This document shows, piece after piece, positions 1 through 8,438 of a stretch of DNA of 64,000 bases. How positions within the stretch are numbered: position 1 is the stretch's first letter; the number at the start of each line of letters is the position of its first letter. Under the pieces are notes generated by a model. That model saw only the letters and a program-made list of their open reading frames with translations, did not search any database and was not told the DNA's origin. Source of the DNA: Brumimicrobium sp035497735 (GTDB lineage: Bacteria > Bacteroidota > Bacteroidia > Flavobacteriales_D > Crocinitomicaceae); assembly GCA_035497735.1 (NCBI GenBank), contig DATJCX010000069.1, forward strand, positions 93,814 to 157,813, written 5' to 3'. Both the position numbers and the translations under genes were made by a program.

Positions 1-260
1 TCAAAGTTGTTTTCTAATCCGCTATTGATTAGTTCAATTAACTGCTCGTCTTTAAAGTAATATTGCCAAGCCAATTGAGAAGAGTCAATGACATGGACAA
101 GCGAGTCTCCCTTAAATTCTCCTTGCTGTTCCGTAGTATTTACTTCTGCAATTCTAAAGTCTCCTGGCATATCAAATTGCTCAGGTGTGTACTTCGATTG
201 TGGAAGACATCCTGTTAATAAAACACCGAATAATATGATAATTGCAATTCTAGTTTTCAT
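1..260 (-). CDS. Outer-membrane efflux channel (TolC/OprM type), N-terminal part
   Basis: This is the start of a lipoprotein channel gene cut by the window edge. The 86 visible codons begin with a short hydrophobic stretch and the lipobox LLTGC. They continue into a segment (SSQLAWQYYFKDEQLIELIN) typical of the first helical region of NodT/OprM-family outer-membrane factors, which form the exit duct of tripartite RND pumps. Its ATG lies inside the 3' end of the RND pump gene, overlapping it by 11 bp, so translation is probably coupled. It is the third gene of an adaptor-pump-channel operon read leftward. The family call rests on the lipobox, the early motif and the operon context, because most of the protein is outside the window. 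Confidence 0.85.
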   Translation of the reverse strand, partial: MKTRIAIIILFGVLLTGCLPQSKYTPEQFDMPGDFRIAEVNTTEQQGEFKGDSLVHVIDSSQLAWQYYFKDEQLIELINSGLENNF

Positions 261-3200
261 TTTTGAATCTAGCTTTAAGTTTTTCATCCATTGACTGGAA
301 AAATACGAATAATGAAGGAACTACCATAATGGTGATAAATACACCTGCTAATAGTCCGCTTGAAGTAGCGATGGAAATGGATTGATTTCCTTTTGCTGAT
401 GGTCCAACCGCAAACATCAATGGCGTTAATCCCGCCACGAAAGCTAAGGTTGTCATCAAAATTGGGCGAACTCTTAAAACAGCTCCTTGTATGGCTGCAT
501 CTATTATGCTGTATCCTTTTTTCCGTTGTTGCAAGGCGTATTCTACAATCAGAATGGCGTTCTTAGAGAGTAAACCAATCAGCATAATGACCCCTACTTG
601 AACATAAATATTGTTGGTGATTCCCACGATGTTTAATACACTGTAGATTCCTAAGAAACCTGTTGGAACGATAATCAAAATTGAAAGCGGCAAAATAAAA
701 CTTTCATATTGCGCTACTAGCAATAGATATACGAAAAGAATTGAAATTCCAAATATAAGGCCCGTTTGACCAGCCGATTCTTTTTCTTCCAATGCCATAC
801 CTGTTAATTCATACTTGTAATTTGACTCTAGGTTAACTGCCAATCGTTCAACAGCAGCCAAAACGTCTCCCGTACTTTTTCCTTGCGCAGGAGTTATTTT
901 GATAGGAATGGTGTTGAATAAATTGAAACGATTTACTGTTTCAGGTCCTTGAATAGATCGTAGTTTAACCAAGGTATTTACCGGTAACATTTCTCCATCC
1001 TTATTCTTTACATAAATGTTGGCAAAACTTGCTGCATCTGAACGGTAAACTGCGTCGGCTTGGAAATAAACGCGGTATTGACGTCCAAAACGGCTAAAGT
1101 CTCCCATTTGCACACGACCGTAGTAAGCTTGAATGGTTTTCATTAAGTCATTTACATTGATGTCCAATGTTTTTGCCTTTATATAATCTATATCGAGTAC
1201 ATATTGTGGGAATTTCGCATTGAATGAAGTAAATGCTCTAGCCACAGATTTGTCGTTATTCAACTCGGCTATAAAGTCTTGGGCAACTTTCTCAAAGTCC
1301 GAAAACTCACCACCCATTTTATCCTGAAACATAATTTCCACTCCACTGAAATCTCCAAAACCTTGAACGGTTGGACGCGGATATACTTGGAATGTAGCCT
1401 CATCGATATCGCTTAATTCATTTTGTATACTTGAAATTATTTTTTCAATTTTCTTTACTTTACCTCTTTCTTTAATTGGTTTTAAATTGATGTAAACAAC
1501 CGCAAAGGAGGAACTCGGTGTATTGTCTGTTGGGTTAAAACCGGAAATTGTTGTAATTCCTGCAATATCTTCCCTTTGTTTTAAGATTTCTTCCGCTTGG
1601 TTCAGCGTTTTTTGTGTTCTTGCTAACGATGCACCTGGCTGTAAAGCCATTGAAACAGTGATGAAACTATCATCTTCCGTAGGAATAAATTCACTTGGAG
1701 TGTAATTCATTAATGCAGCACCTAGTAAAATCGTACCTGATAGTATGGCAATTGTAACTTTTCCATTGTGAATTAAGAAGGTTACTTTTTTTTCATACCA
1801 TCTCATAAAACGGTCGAACATTGCATTGAATCGATTGAAAAACTTACGCATTCCATAGTCGATTAAAACGAAGTGTCTAGCTCTTTTTCCTCTTCTTTTT
1901 CTGGCTTGGTTGGATTTTAAGAATGTTGCAGACAAGGAAGGAACTAGCGTTAATGAAATAGTGACCGAAATTAAAATGGCAATAACCAAGGTATAGGCAA
2001 ATTGCTTGTAGAATATTCCTGAAGGACCTTCTAAAAAACCTACTGGTGTTAACACAGCAATCATAACCATTGCAATGGAAAGAATCACTTTTCTAATTTC
2101 ATCCATTGTTGCGAGTGTTGCTTGCTTGGCTTTCATGCCTGTTTTGTGCATTTTGTCATAAATAGCCTCTACAACAATAATGGCATCATCCACAACAATT
2201 CCAATAGCCAATACCAATGCAAACATGGTTAGAATGTTTATAGAAAATCCGAGTAAATAGATGAAGAAGAATGTTCCTAATAAGGAAACCGGAATAGCAA
2301 TTACCGGAATGATTGTAGAACGAAAGTTCTGCAAGAATATAAACACAATAATAAATACCAAAATAAATGCTTCGATCATGGTATGCTTCACTTGTGTGAT
2401 GGAGGCATCAATTTGCTCTTTTACAGAATAAGTAATGGCATACTTCATTCCGGGTGGAAAAGACTTTGATATTCTTTTTAGTACTTTTCTAACGTTATCG
2501 TCGATTTCCATTGCGTTAGAACCTGCCGTTTGTGTTAAATTTAATGTCAATCCTGGTTGTCCATTTACAGAGTTATTGGCTCCCAAGTTTGAAGCGCCAA
2601 ACTCTACTCTTGCAACATCTCTAAGGAATAATAAGGAACGGTCTGGATTTGTTCGAATGGCGATATTTTCATACTCTTCAGGTAATGAAAAACGTCCTTT
2701 GTGGCGCAACGGGATTTCGAAAACTTTATCGGATGCTTCTCCGAATTTACCTGGAGCAATTTCAAAGTTTTGTTCTTTTACTGCCTGCATCACTTCCTGT
2801 GGCGTTAAGCCGTAAGCTGCAATTTTTTCAGGATTTAACCATATTCTCATAGAATAGTTACGCTGACCAATACGGCTAACATTTGCTACTCCGGGAACAC
2901 GTTTTATCTCCCTGTTTATGTTCAGCAGGGCATAGGCTTGAATGAATGTTTCATCATAGGCATCATCATCTCTATCGCTGTAAATATTGATAGTCATAAT
3001 ATTTCCACGCTGACGTGGTGTAACGGCAATACCTGCTTGTACAACCTCAGAAGGAATTTCACTATTGGCTTCCGAAACACGTGTTTGCACACTTACAGCT
3101 GCTTGGTCTGGATCCGTTCCCGATGCGAAGTAAATATTAATTACACCCGCTCCACTGTTTGAAGCACGTGATTCAATATAGGTCATTCCGTCAACACCAT

Positions 3201-3408
3201 TAATTACTTCCTCTAAAGGTGTTAATACAGCTTGGGCAACAGTCTCGGCACTTGCTCCAGGATAGTTTACCTTTACCTGAACACTAGGTGGGGCAATTTC
3301 TGGAAATCGAGTCACAGAAAGCCTACTCATTCCTAATAATCCTAGAAATATAAATAGCAATGCTACAACAACAGCTTGGATAGGCTTTGTAATAAGATTT
3401 TTAAGCAT
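250..3408 (-). CDS. RND efflux pump, inner-membrane subunit (HAE1/AcrB family)
   Basis: The 1052-residue length is normal for an AcrB/MexB-type proton-driven efflux transporter. Residues about 10-30 form the first membrane helix. A large periplasmic loop follows with the family signature VNYPGASAETV near residue 48. A block of membrane helices around 335-540 contains the proton-relay motif GIVVDDAIIVVEA with two adjacent aspartates. A second periplasmic loop (about 565-860) and a final helix block ending near 1040 complete the fold. It exports drugs or other amphiphiles across both membranes with the adaptor just upstream and the channel just downstream. It starts 3 bp after the adaptor gene stops. 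The substrate cannot be read from the sequence. Confidence 0.96.
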   Translation of the reverse strand: MLKNLITKPIQAVVVALLFIFLGLLGMSRLSVTRFPEIAPPSVQVKVNYPGASAETVAQAVLTPLEEVINGVDGMTYIESRASNSGAGVINIYFASGTDPDQAAVSVQTRVSEANSEIPSEVVQAGIAVTPRQRGNIMTINIYSDRDDDAYDETFIQAYALLNINREIKRVPGVANVSRIGQRNYSMRIWLNPEKIAAYGLTPQEVMQAVKEQNFEIAPGKFGEASDKVFEIPLRHKGRFSLPEEYENIAIRTNPDRSLLFLRDVARVEFGASNLGANNSVNGQPGLTLNLTQTAGSNAMEIDDNVRKVLKRISKSFPPGMKYAITYSVKEQIDASITQVKHTMIEAFILVFIIVFIFLQNFRSTIIPVIAIPVSLLGTFFFIYLLGFSINILTMFALVLAIGIVVDDAIIVVEAIYDKMHKTGMKAKQATLATMDEIRKVILSIAMVMIAVLTPVGFLEGPSGIFYKQFAYTLVIAILISVTISLTLVPSLSATFLKSNQARKRRGKRARHFVLIDYGMRKFFNRFNAMFDRFMRWYEKKVTFLIHNGKVTIAILSGTILLGAALMNYTPSEFIPTEDDSFITVSMALQPGASLARTQKTLNQAEEILKQREDIAGITTISGFNPTDNTPSSSFAVVYINLKPIKERGKVKKIEKIISSIQNELSDIDEATFQVYPRPTVQGFGDFSGVEIMFQDKMGGEFSDFEKVAQDFIAELNNDKSVARAFTSFNAKFPQYVLDIDYIKAKTLDINVNDLMKTIQAYYGRVQMGDFSRFGRQYRVYFQADAVYRSDAASFANIYVKNKDGEMLPVNTLVKLRSIQGPETVNRFNLFNTIPIKITPAQGKSTGDVLAAVERLAVNLESNYKYELTGMALEEKESAGQTGLIFGISILFVYLLLVAQYESFILPLSILIIVPTGFLGIYSVLNIVGITNNIYVQVGVIMLIGLLSKNAILIVEYALQQRKKGYSIIDAAIQGAVLRVRPILMTTLAFVAGLTPLMFAVGPSAKGNQSISIATSSGLLAGVFITIMVVPSLFVFFQSMDEKLKARFKNEN

Positions 3409-3411
3409 AAT

Positions 3412-4530
3412 TTATTTGTCTTCTTTTGGATTGATAAGCACTCCTTCTTCTAACTTATGGAATCCAGTTAGGATAACCTTGTCTCCAGGTTCTAAGCCAC
3501 TCGAAATAATGTAATTTTGACCTGAAATTCCATCGATTTGAATGGCTGTTAGTCTGGCTTTACTGTTTTCGTCAACTGTATATACAAAAACTCTATCTTG
3601 CATAGTGATGACTGCTTCTTGGGGAACTAAAATAACACCAGCTTTAGATTCTTTTAAACGTACCGTTCCTGTATTACCAGAACGCATTACCTCAGAAGAG
3701 TTGGGGAAAGATGCTCGTAATGAAATCGAACCTGTACTTCTGTTTACTTGTCCAGAAACAGCATCAACTATTCCCTTTTGCATATATTCTGTTCCGTCTG
3801 CTAAGAATAACTGTGCCTCAGGTAATATATTACCCAAAGAGTTTCTAACGGAATCTTTATTGATTTTTTTGTCCTTTGTGAAGTATAAGTAATCTGATTC
3901 AGACATACTGAAGTAAACGAAAACATCACTCACGTCTGAAAGTACGGTTAACGCTGTCTTCTCGCTTCTTGTTACTAGGTTACCAAGTCTTTTCGGAATC
4001 ATCCCGATGTAGCCTTGAACTGGCGCTTTAATAACTGTTCTATCTACATAAATTCTAGCACTCGCCACAGCCGCCGAAGCTCTTGCTAAGGATGCTTGTG
4101 CTACCTCATAGTTGGCTTTTACTGCTTCCAATTGAACACTAGCGATTACCTCATGTTCAACTAGTGGGCGTAAACGTTCTACTTCTAGTTTGGCGTTTTT
4201 TAATTTCGCACGCTCTATGTTTTCTGTAGCAACCTCGTTTTTTAAAACTTCTACATAAGGAGAAGGATCAATTTTGAATAAGGGCTGTCCTGCTTGAACA
4301 TACTGTCCTTCATCCACATAAATCTCCTCCAATATACCTTCTACCTGAGAACGTATTTCAACGTTTACCTTTCCTTCGATTGTTCCAATGTAATCCTTAA
4401 CGGTAATTGCCGTTGTTGTATCAACATTTAAAACTGGTAAACTAAGGTACTCTTTCTCTGTCTTGTTGTTTGGGGTACAAGACATAAATAGTAGAATCGT
4501 TACAAGGGCTATTGTTTTGTATAATTTCAT
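3412..4530 (-). CDS. RND efflux periplasmic adaptor (membrane fusion protein), lipoprotein
   Basis: This 372-residue protein begins with a signal sequence ending in a lipobox (LLFMSC), so it is expected to be lipid-anchored. The biotinyl-lipoyl-like half appears at about 45-90 (VRSQVEGILEEIYVDEGQYV-like region). An alpha-helical hairpin rich in Ala, Glu and Lys follows at about 90-150, then the second lipoyl half (VIKAPVQGYIGMIPKRLGNLV) and beta-barrel and membrane-proximal domains to the C terminus. This is the order of AcrA/MexA adaptors, which link the inner-membrane pump to the outer channel. It is the first gene of the efflux operon. A perfect palindrome lies about 50 bp upstream and is a plausible operator. 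Confidence 0.95.
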   Translation of the reverse strand: MKLYKTIALVTILLFMSCTPNNKTEKEYLSLPVLNVDTTTAITVKDYIGTIEGKVNVEIRSQVEGILEEIYVDEGQYVQAGQPLFKIDPSPYVEVLKNEVATENIERAKLKNAKLEVERLRPLVEHEVIASVQLEAVKANYEVAQASLARASAAVASARIYVDRTVIKAPVQGYIGMIPKRLGNLVTRSEKTALTVLSDVSDVFVYFSMSESDYLYFTKDKKINKDSVRNSLGNILPEAQLFLADGTEYMQKGIVDAVSGQVNRSTGSISLRASFPNSSEVMRSGNTGTVRLKESKAGVILVPQEAVITMQDRVFVYTVDENSKARLTAIQIDGISGQNYIISSGLEPGDKVILTGFHKLEEGVLINPKEDK

Positions 4531-4579
4531 AATTGCTTAAATACTTAACTAGCATTTTACGAAGTGTTAACCTGTAAGA

Positions 4580-4600
4580 ATTAATGAATAATTCATTAAT
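4580..4600. promoter_or_regulatory. 21-bp perfect palindrome upstream of the RND operon (candidate operator)
   Basis: Ten-base arms ATTAATGAAT and ATTCATTAAT flank a single central A, with no mismatch. The site lies 50 bp upstream of the adaptor start codon, where a promoter is expected. Perfect symmetric sites of this size in front of RND operons are typical targets of TetR/AcrR-type repressors. No regulator gene is visible beside the operon, so the binding protein is unknown. Confidence 0.55.
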
Positions 4601-4736
4601 GGATTACAAAAAACGCAAATGCTTTATGTGTATTATCTTCGAAATTATGATAATATTTTAAAATGACCCTCTTCTTATTGATTTTATAACAATTTTTAAG
4701 AAGTATGAGTTCGAGGTAAAGTAAGAGGAGCAAGGC

Positions 4737-5132
4737 TTATTTTCCTTGCTCTTTCTTTATTTTTTCTAAAGTTTGAGTATTCACACCATTGATGATGTTT
4801 TCAAACCCTTTTTTCTCTAACATTGTTTTAGCACTTCCTGAACGTGCACCGCTACGACAGTAAACTACTATTTGGTCTTTTCCTTCGAATTCTTCAGCAC
4901 GCGCATCTATTTCGTTTAAAGGTATGTTAACCGCACCTTCTAAATGTCCAGATGCAAATTCTCCTGGTGTTCGAACGTCAACTATAAAAGCCTTATCAAA
5001 GTCTATTGTGTTGTCTTTATTCTGCTCTGTAGCAGTTCCACTTTTGTTAGCCGACTGAGAATTTGAACAACTTGCAAAAGTAAAGCTTATTGCAATCATT
5101 AAGATTGCTGCCATGTTTTTTCCTAAATTCAT
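4737..5132 (-). CDS. Rhodanese-domain lipoprotein
   Basis: A 131-residue protein with an N-terminal signal and lipobox (FTFASC) followed by one rhodanese domain. The domain shows the entry motif VDVRTPGEFASGHLEGAVNIP at about 50-70 and the active-site loop CRSGARSGSA with its catalytic cysteine near residue 90. It should carry persulfide sulfur outside the inner membrane. It lies downstream of, and in the same direction as, the persulfide dioxygenase/rhodanese gene, separated by 154 bp. A TAnnTTTG box (5199-5206, minus strand) sits in that gap, so it may also have its own promoter. The function in sulfur trafficking is inferred from the domain and neighbours. Confidence 0.9.
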   Translation of the reverse strand: MNLGKNMAAILMIAISFTFASCSNSQSANKSGTATEQNKDNTIDFDKAFIVDVRTPGEFASGHLEGAVNIPLNEIDARAEEFEGKDQIVVYCRSGARSGSAKTMLEKKGFENIINGVNTQTLEKIKKEQGK

Positions 5133-5198
5133 TTTATTTATTTTTAAGTGTGTAATAAATGTTTAAAGCCATAGCCTTTGACTCTATATGTGAATACA

Positions 5199-5206
5199 CA
5201 AAATTA
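5199..5206 (-). promoter_or_regulatory. TAnnTTTG-type -7 box upstream of the rhodanese lipoprotein
   Basis: TAATTTTG on the minus strand matches the Bacteroidota -7 consensus, 67 bp upstream of the start codon. No TTTG element is seen at the expected -33 distance, so support is partial. Confidence 0.35.
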
Positions 5207-5286
5207 ATTGTTTCGTTTATCCGAATCTGTAACAATTATCACTTAAATGTAAATCATTTAATCGAAAACATATCTTATTTCCATGA

Positions 5287-6690
5287 TTAATTCTGGCAAC
5301 TCATACTTTTTTGTGGAAGATTGGTTTTTTTAATTGCATTCATTCCTCCTTCAACTTCAGTGAAGTTTCTATAACCTCTTGCTTGAAGAATACTTGCTGC
5401 AGTCATACTTCTGTAACCACCTTGGCAGTGAACAAAGAAATGTTCCTTTGCGTTAACTTCTCCAATCCAGTCGTTGATATTTTGAAGTGTTTTAAGTTCT
5501 GCTCCTTCTATATGGGTATTGTTGTATTCTCCAACTTGGCGAACATCAACTACTTTAGAAGTTGCAGTCTTATTATAGCGATCTTCAAATTCATTGGCCG
5601 TAATTCTATCAATTTTATCTACTTCTTTTCCTGCTGTTTCCCATGCTTCAAAGCCACCGTCTAGGTATCCTAATACATTGTCGAATCCAACACGACTTAA
5701 ACGAATAATAGCTTCTTCTTGACAGTCTTTGTCGGTAACTAACAATAGTTTTTGATTCACATCACCGATAACCGAACCAACAAGTGGTGCAAAACTTCCT
5801 CCTAGTCCGATATTAACAGAGTTTGGAACAAATCCTTTCCAGAAAACCGTGTCGTGACGGGTGTCTAAAATCAAAGCACCGCTTTGTTCTGCTACTGCTT
5901 CAAAATCTACAGGTGACAACGGTGTTAATCCTGTTTGAATTACTTCTTCTACATTCTTATAACCTGATTTATTCATGGCTACGTTTGCGCCAAAATACAC
6001 AGGGGGAGGAGTTAAACCATCTAATACTGCTTCAATAAATGCTTCTTTATTAGGCTGATTTAAAGCGTAGTTCATCTTTTTCTGATTCCCTAAAGTATCT
6101 ACTGTTTCTTTCATCATGTTCTTTCCACATGAAGAACCAGCACCATGCGCAGGATAAACGATTACATCATCTGCCAAAGGCATAATCTTTGTCATTAGTG
6201 AATCGTATAGATAACCCGCTAAGTCTTCTTGGGTAAGATGTCCTGCCTTTTGTGCAAGATCTGGTCTTCCTACATCTCCTAAGAATAAAGTGTCGCCAGA
6301 GAAGATACAGTGGTCTTTTCCATCTTTGTCTATCAGTAAAATAGTGATACTCTCCATGGTATGTCCTGGAGTATGTAAAATTTTCAATTGAATGTCGCCA
6401 ACTTGCAATACTTGATTGTCTTTAGCGATGATACATTCGAATTTCGGTTCTGCAGTTGGACCATATATGATTTGTGCACCAGTAGCTTTTGCTAAATCCA
6501 AGTGGCCAGAAACAAAGTCAGCATGAAAATGTGTTTCAATAATGTACTTTAATTGTACGCCATCGTTTTCTAACTTTTTTAAGTAGGGCTGAATTTCTCT
6601 AAGTGGGTCAATTATAACCGCCTCTCCATTACTTGTAATGTAGTAAGCTCCTTGAGCTAAGCATCCTGTGTATATTTGTTCAATTTGCAT
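5287..6690 (-). CDS. Metallo-beta-lactamase/rhodanese fusion, persulfide dioxygenase-like (CstB/BaeB-like)
   Basis: Residues 1 to about 235 form a metallo-beta-lactamase domain of the ETHE1 persulfide dioxygenase type, with the metal motif THFHADFVSGH near 53-63, a second ligand in LHTPGHTMES and a third in YPAHG. Two rhodanese-like domains follow. The first (about 265-355) has no cysteine at the usual loop start (it reads VTDKDCQEEA) and is probably a structural pseudo-domain. The second (about 365-460) keeps the active loop HCQGGYRS. This architecture is that of CstB-type enzymes, which oxidise low-molecular-weight persulfides to thiosulfate or sulfite. The gene lies 32 bp after the methyltransferase gene and is probably co-transcribed with it. 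Confidence 0.9.
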   Translation of the reverse strand: MQIEQIYTGCLAQGAYYITSNGEAVIIDPLREIQPYLKKLENDGVQLKYIIETHFHADFVSGHLDLAKATGAQIIYGPTAEPKFECIIAKDNQVLQVGDIQLKILHTPGHTMESITILLIDKDGKDHCIFSGDTLFLGDVGRPDLAQKAGHLTQEDLAGYLYDSLMTKIMPLADDVIVYPAHGAGSSCGKNMMKETVDTLGNQKKMNYALNQPNKEAFIEAVLDGLTPPPVYFGANVAMNKSGYKNVEEVIQTGLTPLSPVDFEAVAEQSGALILDTRHDTVFWKGFVPNSVNIGLGGSFAPLVGSVIGDVNQKLLLVTDKDCQEEAIIRLSRVGFDNVLGYLDGGFEAWETAGKEVDKIDRITANEFEDRYNKTATSKVVDVRQVGEYNNTHIEGAELKTLQNINDWIGEVNAKEHFFVHCQGGYRSMTAASILQARGYRNFTEVEGGMNAIKKTNLPQKSMSCQN

Positions 6691-6722
6691 TTTTATTCTA
6701 TTAATTCGTTTTTTTTACAAAG

Positions 6723-7313
6723 TTAAATTTTTTGAAGATTTAACCACAATTCATTTCCTTTTCTAGCTGGATGTGAGTTATAACATTCTTCCATTTTTAG
6801 CACTTTAAAGCGCTTTTCAAATAAGGGTAAATAATCTTTTATGTGCCCGCCGTATGGAGGTCCGCCTTGAAAATCAATGTTAAACAGTAAACCAACAAGT
6901 CGGCCATTTGTTGTAAGCAATTCACTCATTTTCTGAACATATTGTTCTCTATGATGTGGGTATAGCGCACAAAAAAATGTTTGCTCAATGATGAGGTCGA
7001 ATTGTCCTTTGAAATCAAAGAAGTCTCCTTCCACAATTTTAATAGCTGGAATGTCCTTGAATTTTTCTTGAAGTTTTTCAACTAAAACAGTTGAAATATC
7101 CAAAACGGTAATATTTGTAAAGCCTTGTTTCGCAATGTACTCTGCTTCGTGCGAAAGTCCGCCTCCTGGAATTAGTATGGCCAAATCTTTGTTTTCAATC
7201 TGGTCAATATATTCTTTTATGGGTGGCGAAACTTCTCCCATATCCCATCCAATTTGATTGCTGATATATTTTATATCCCAGAATCTTTTCCCTAAAGCTA
7301 ACTCTTCATCCAT
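6723..7313 (-). CDS. Class I SAM methyltransferase, thiopurine/thiol methyltransferase-like
   Basis: A 196-residue Rossmann-fold methyltransferase. The N-terminal pattern FWDIKY...IGWDMGEVSP resembles the thiopurine S-methyltransferase/halide-thiol methyltransferase family. The SAM-binding motif I is ILIPGGGLSHEAEYIA near 50-65, followed by the acidic end of beta-2 in VLDIS. It is the first gene of a minus-strand unit with a persulfide dioxygenase fusion. S-methylation of sulfide or small thiols would fit that setting, but this is an inference from the family and neighbours. Without the neighbours it could only be called a methyltransferase of this superfamily. Confidence 0.8.
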   Translation of the reverse strand: MDEELALGKRFWDIKYISNQIGWDMGEVSPPIKEYIDQIENKDLAILIPGGGLSHEAEYIAKQGFTNITVLDISTVLVEKLQEKFKDIPAIKIVEGDFFDFKGQFDLIIEQTFFCALYPHHREQYVQKMSELLTTNGRLVGLLFNIDFQGGPPYGGHIKDYLPLFEKRFKVLKMEECYNSHPARKGNELWLNLQKI

Positions 7314-7460
7314 TTTAATTCGATTTACTTTTGCTCTAAGTTAAGGGAAATTATCTAAAAATGGCATGCATTAAAGTCTACTTTTACTACTGCAACTATT
7401 TTTATTTCTGTTTTTGTGAATTATTTGCAAACATATATCTCTTATTCATCAAGTTATCAC

Positions 7461-7468
7461 TATTTTTG
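7461..7468 (+). promoter_or_regulatory. TAnnTTTG-type -7 box for ndk
   Basis: TATTTTTG matches the Bacteroidota -7 consensus and lies 39 bp before the ndk ATG. The -33 TTTG partner is not at the ideal distance. Confidence 0.45.
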
Positions 7469-7507
7469 CGCGTGAATTAGAATAATCAATTAAAAAAGCA
7501 AAATAAA

Positions 7508-7930
7508 ATGGCAGGAAATAGAACATTTACAATGATTAAGCCAGATGCAGTTAAAGCTGGTAACATCGGAAACATTCTTCAAATGATTACTGATGGTGGT
7601 TTCAAGATTGTTGCAATGAAATATAGACAATTAACAGAAGATCAAGCAAAAAAATTCTACGAAGTACACGCTGAGCGTCCTTTCTACGGAGAATTAGTTG
7701 AATTCATGACTTCTGGTCCTATCGTTGCTGCTATTTTAGAAAAAGACAATGCAGTTGAGGATTTCCGTAAATTAATCGGAGCTACAAACCCAGCTGATGC
7801 AGCTGAAGGAACAATCCGTAAGAGATATGCAGCTTCATTAGGAGAAAATGCAGTTCACGGTTCAGATTCTGATGAAAATGCTAAAATCGAAGGTGACTTT
7901 CATTTCGCAGCAAACGAAATCGTAGGTTAA
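7508..7930 (+). CDS. ndk: Nucleoside diphosphate kinase
   Basis: A 140-residue protein of normal length for the family. It transfers the gamma phosphate of ATP to nucleoside diphosphates through a phosphohistidine. The N terminus has the family signature TFTMIKPDAVKAGN, and the active-site segment NAVHGSDSDENA near residues 114-125 contains the catalytic histidine. The ATG follows a TAnnTTTG box and the gene ends at an intrinsic terminator, so it is probably a single-gene unit in the cytoplasm. Confidence 0.98.
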   Translation: MAGNRTFTMIKPDAVKAGNIGNILQMITDGGFKIVAMKYRQLTEDQAKKFYEVHAERPFYGELVEFMTSGPIVAAILEKDNAVEDFRKLIGATNPADAAEGTIRKRYAASLGENAVHGSDSDENAKIEGDFHFAANEIVG

Positions 7931-7951
7931 TCTAAAGATTAATAAATAGTT

Positions 7952-7989
7952 AAAAAGAGATTGTTCGAAAGGACAGTCTCTTTTTTGTT
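7952..7989 (+). terminator. Intrinsic terminator after ndk
   Basis: An imperfect stem with arms AGAGATTGT and ACAGTCTCT is followed by a T run, 20-60 bp after the ndk stop codon. Confidence 0.7.
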
Positions 7990-8069
7990 TTTTACGAGTT
8001 GGCTACTGGAAGTTTTGACTTTTCTTTATTATCTTGACAAAAGTCAGTGGTATTCGCTAATTAAATATT

Positions 8070-8077
8070 TATCTTTG
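8070..8077 (+). promoter_or_regulatory. TAnnTTTG-type -7 box for the ferredoxin gene
   Basis: TATCTTTG is an exact match to the Bacteroidota -7 consensus, 20 bp before the ATG. No good -33 TTTG element is seen. Confidence 0.45.
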
Positions 8078-8097
8078 CAGTCGAAAATAAACCAATC

Positions 8098-8427
8098 ATG
8101 GAAAAAACAGTTACAATTTACGTCATTGATAGAGAAGGAGTGAAGCATACATTGGATGCTCCAACAGACATGAATATGAATGTTATGGAGGTGTGTAAGT
8201 CTTACGAATTACCTGTCGAAGGTCGATGTGGTGGAATGGCAATGTGTGCTTCTTGTCAGGTTTATTTAGAGTCTGATCATGATTTGGACGAACAATCTGA
8301 TGCTGAATTGGATATGTTGGATCAAGCTTTCTTCGTAGAAGACAATAGCCGTTTAGGTTGTCAAATTCCTATCACAGAAGAAATTGACCAAATCGTATTT
8401 AGATTGGCGCCTGCAGAAGATGCCTAA
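8098..8427 (+). CDS. 2Fe-2S ferredoxin, adrenodoxin/bacterial Isc type
   Basis: A 109-residue ferredoxin. The cluster ligands are visible as C-x5-C-x2-C in EGRCGGMAMCASCQVY (about residues 43-55), with the fourth cysteine in SRLGCQIP near residue 86. That spacing is typical of adrenodoxin-like electron carriers used in Fe-S assembly or by oxygenases, rather than plant-type photosynthetic ferredoxins. It stands alone between ndk and the convergent nadE and has its own TAnnTTTG box, so the partner enzyme cannot be deduced from context. Confidence 0.93.
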   Translation: MEKTVTIYVIDREGVKHTLDAPTDMNMNVMEVCKSYELPVEGRCGGMAMCASCQVYLESDHDLDEQSDAELDMLDQAFFVEDNSRLGCQIPITEEIDQIVFRLAPAEDA

Positions 8428-8438
8428 TTAAATTCTTA

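Noticed and set aside
2435..2815. Long plus-strand frames inside the RND pump gene
   Set aside because: They are antisense to a clear, full-length coding region and show no domain-like content.
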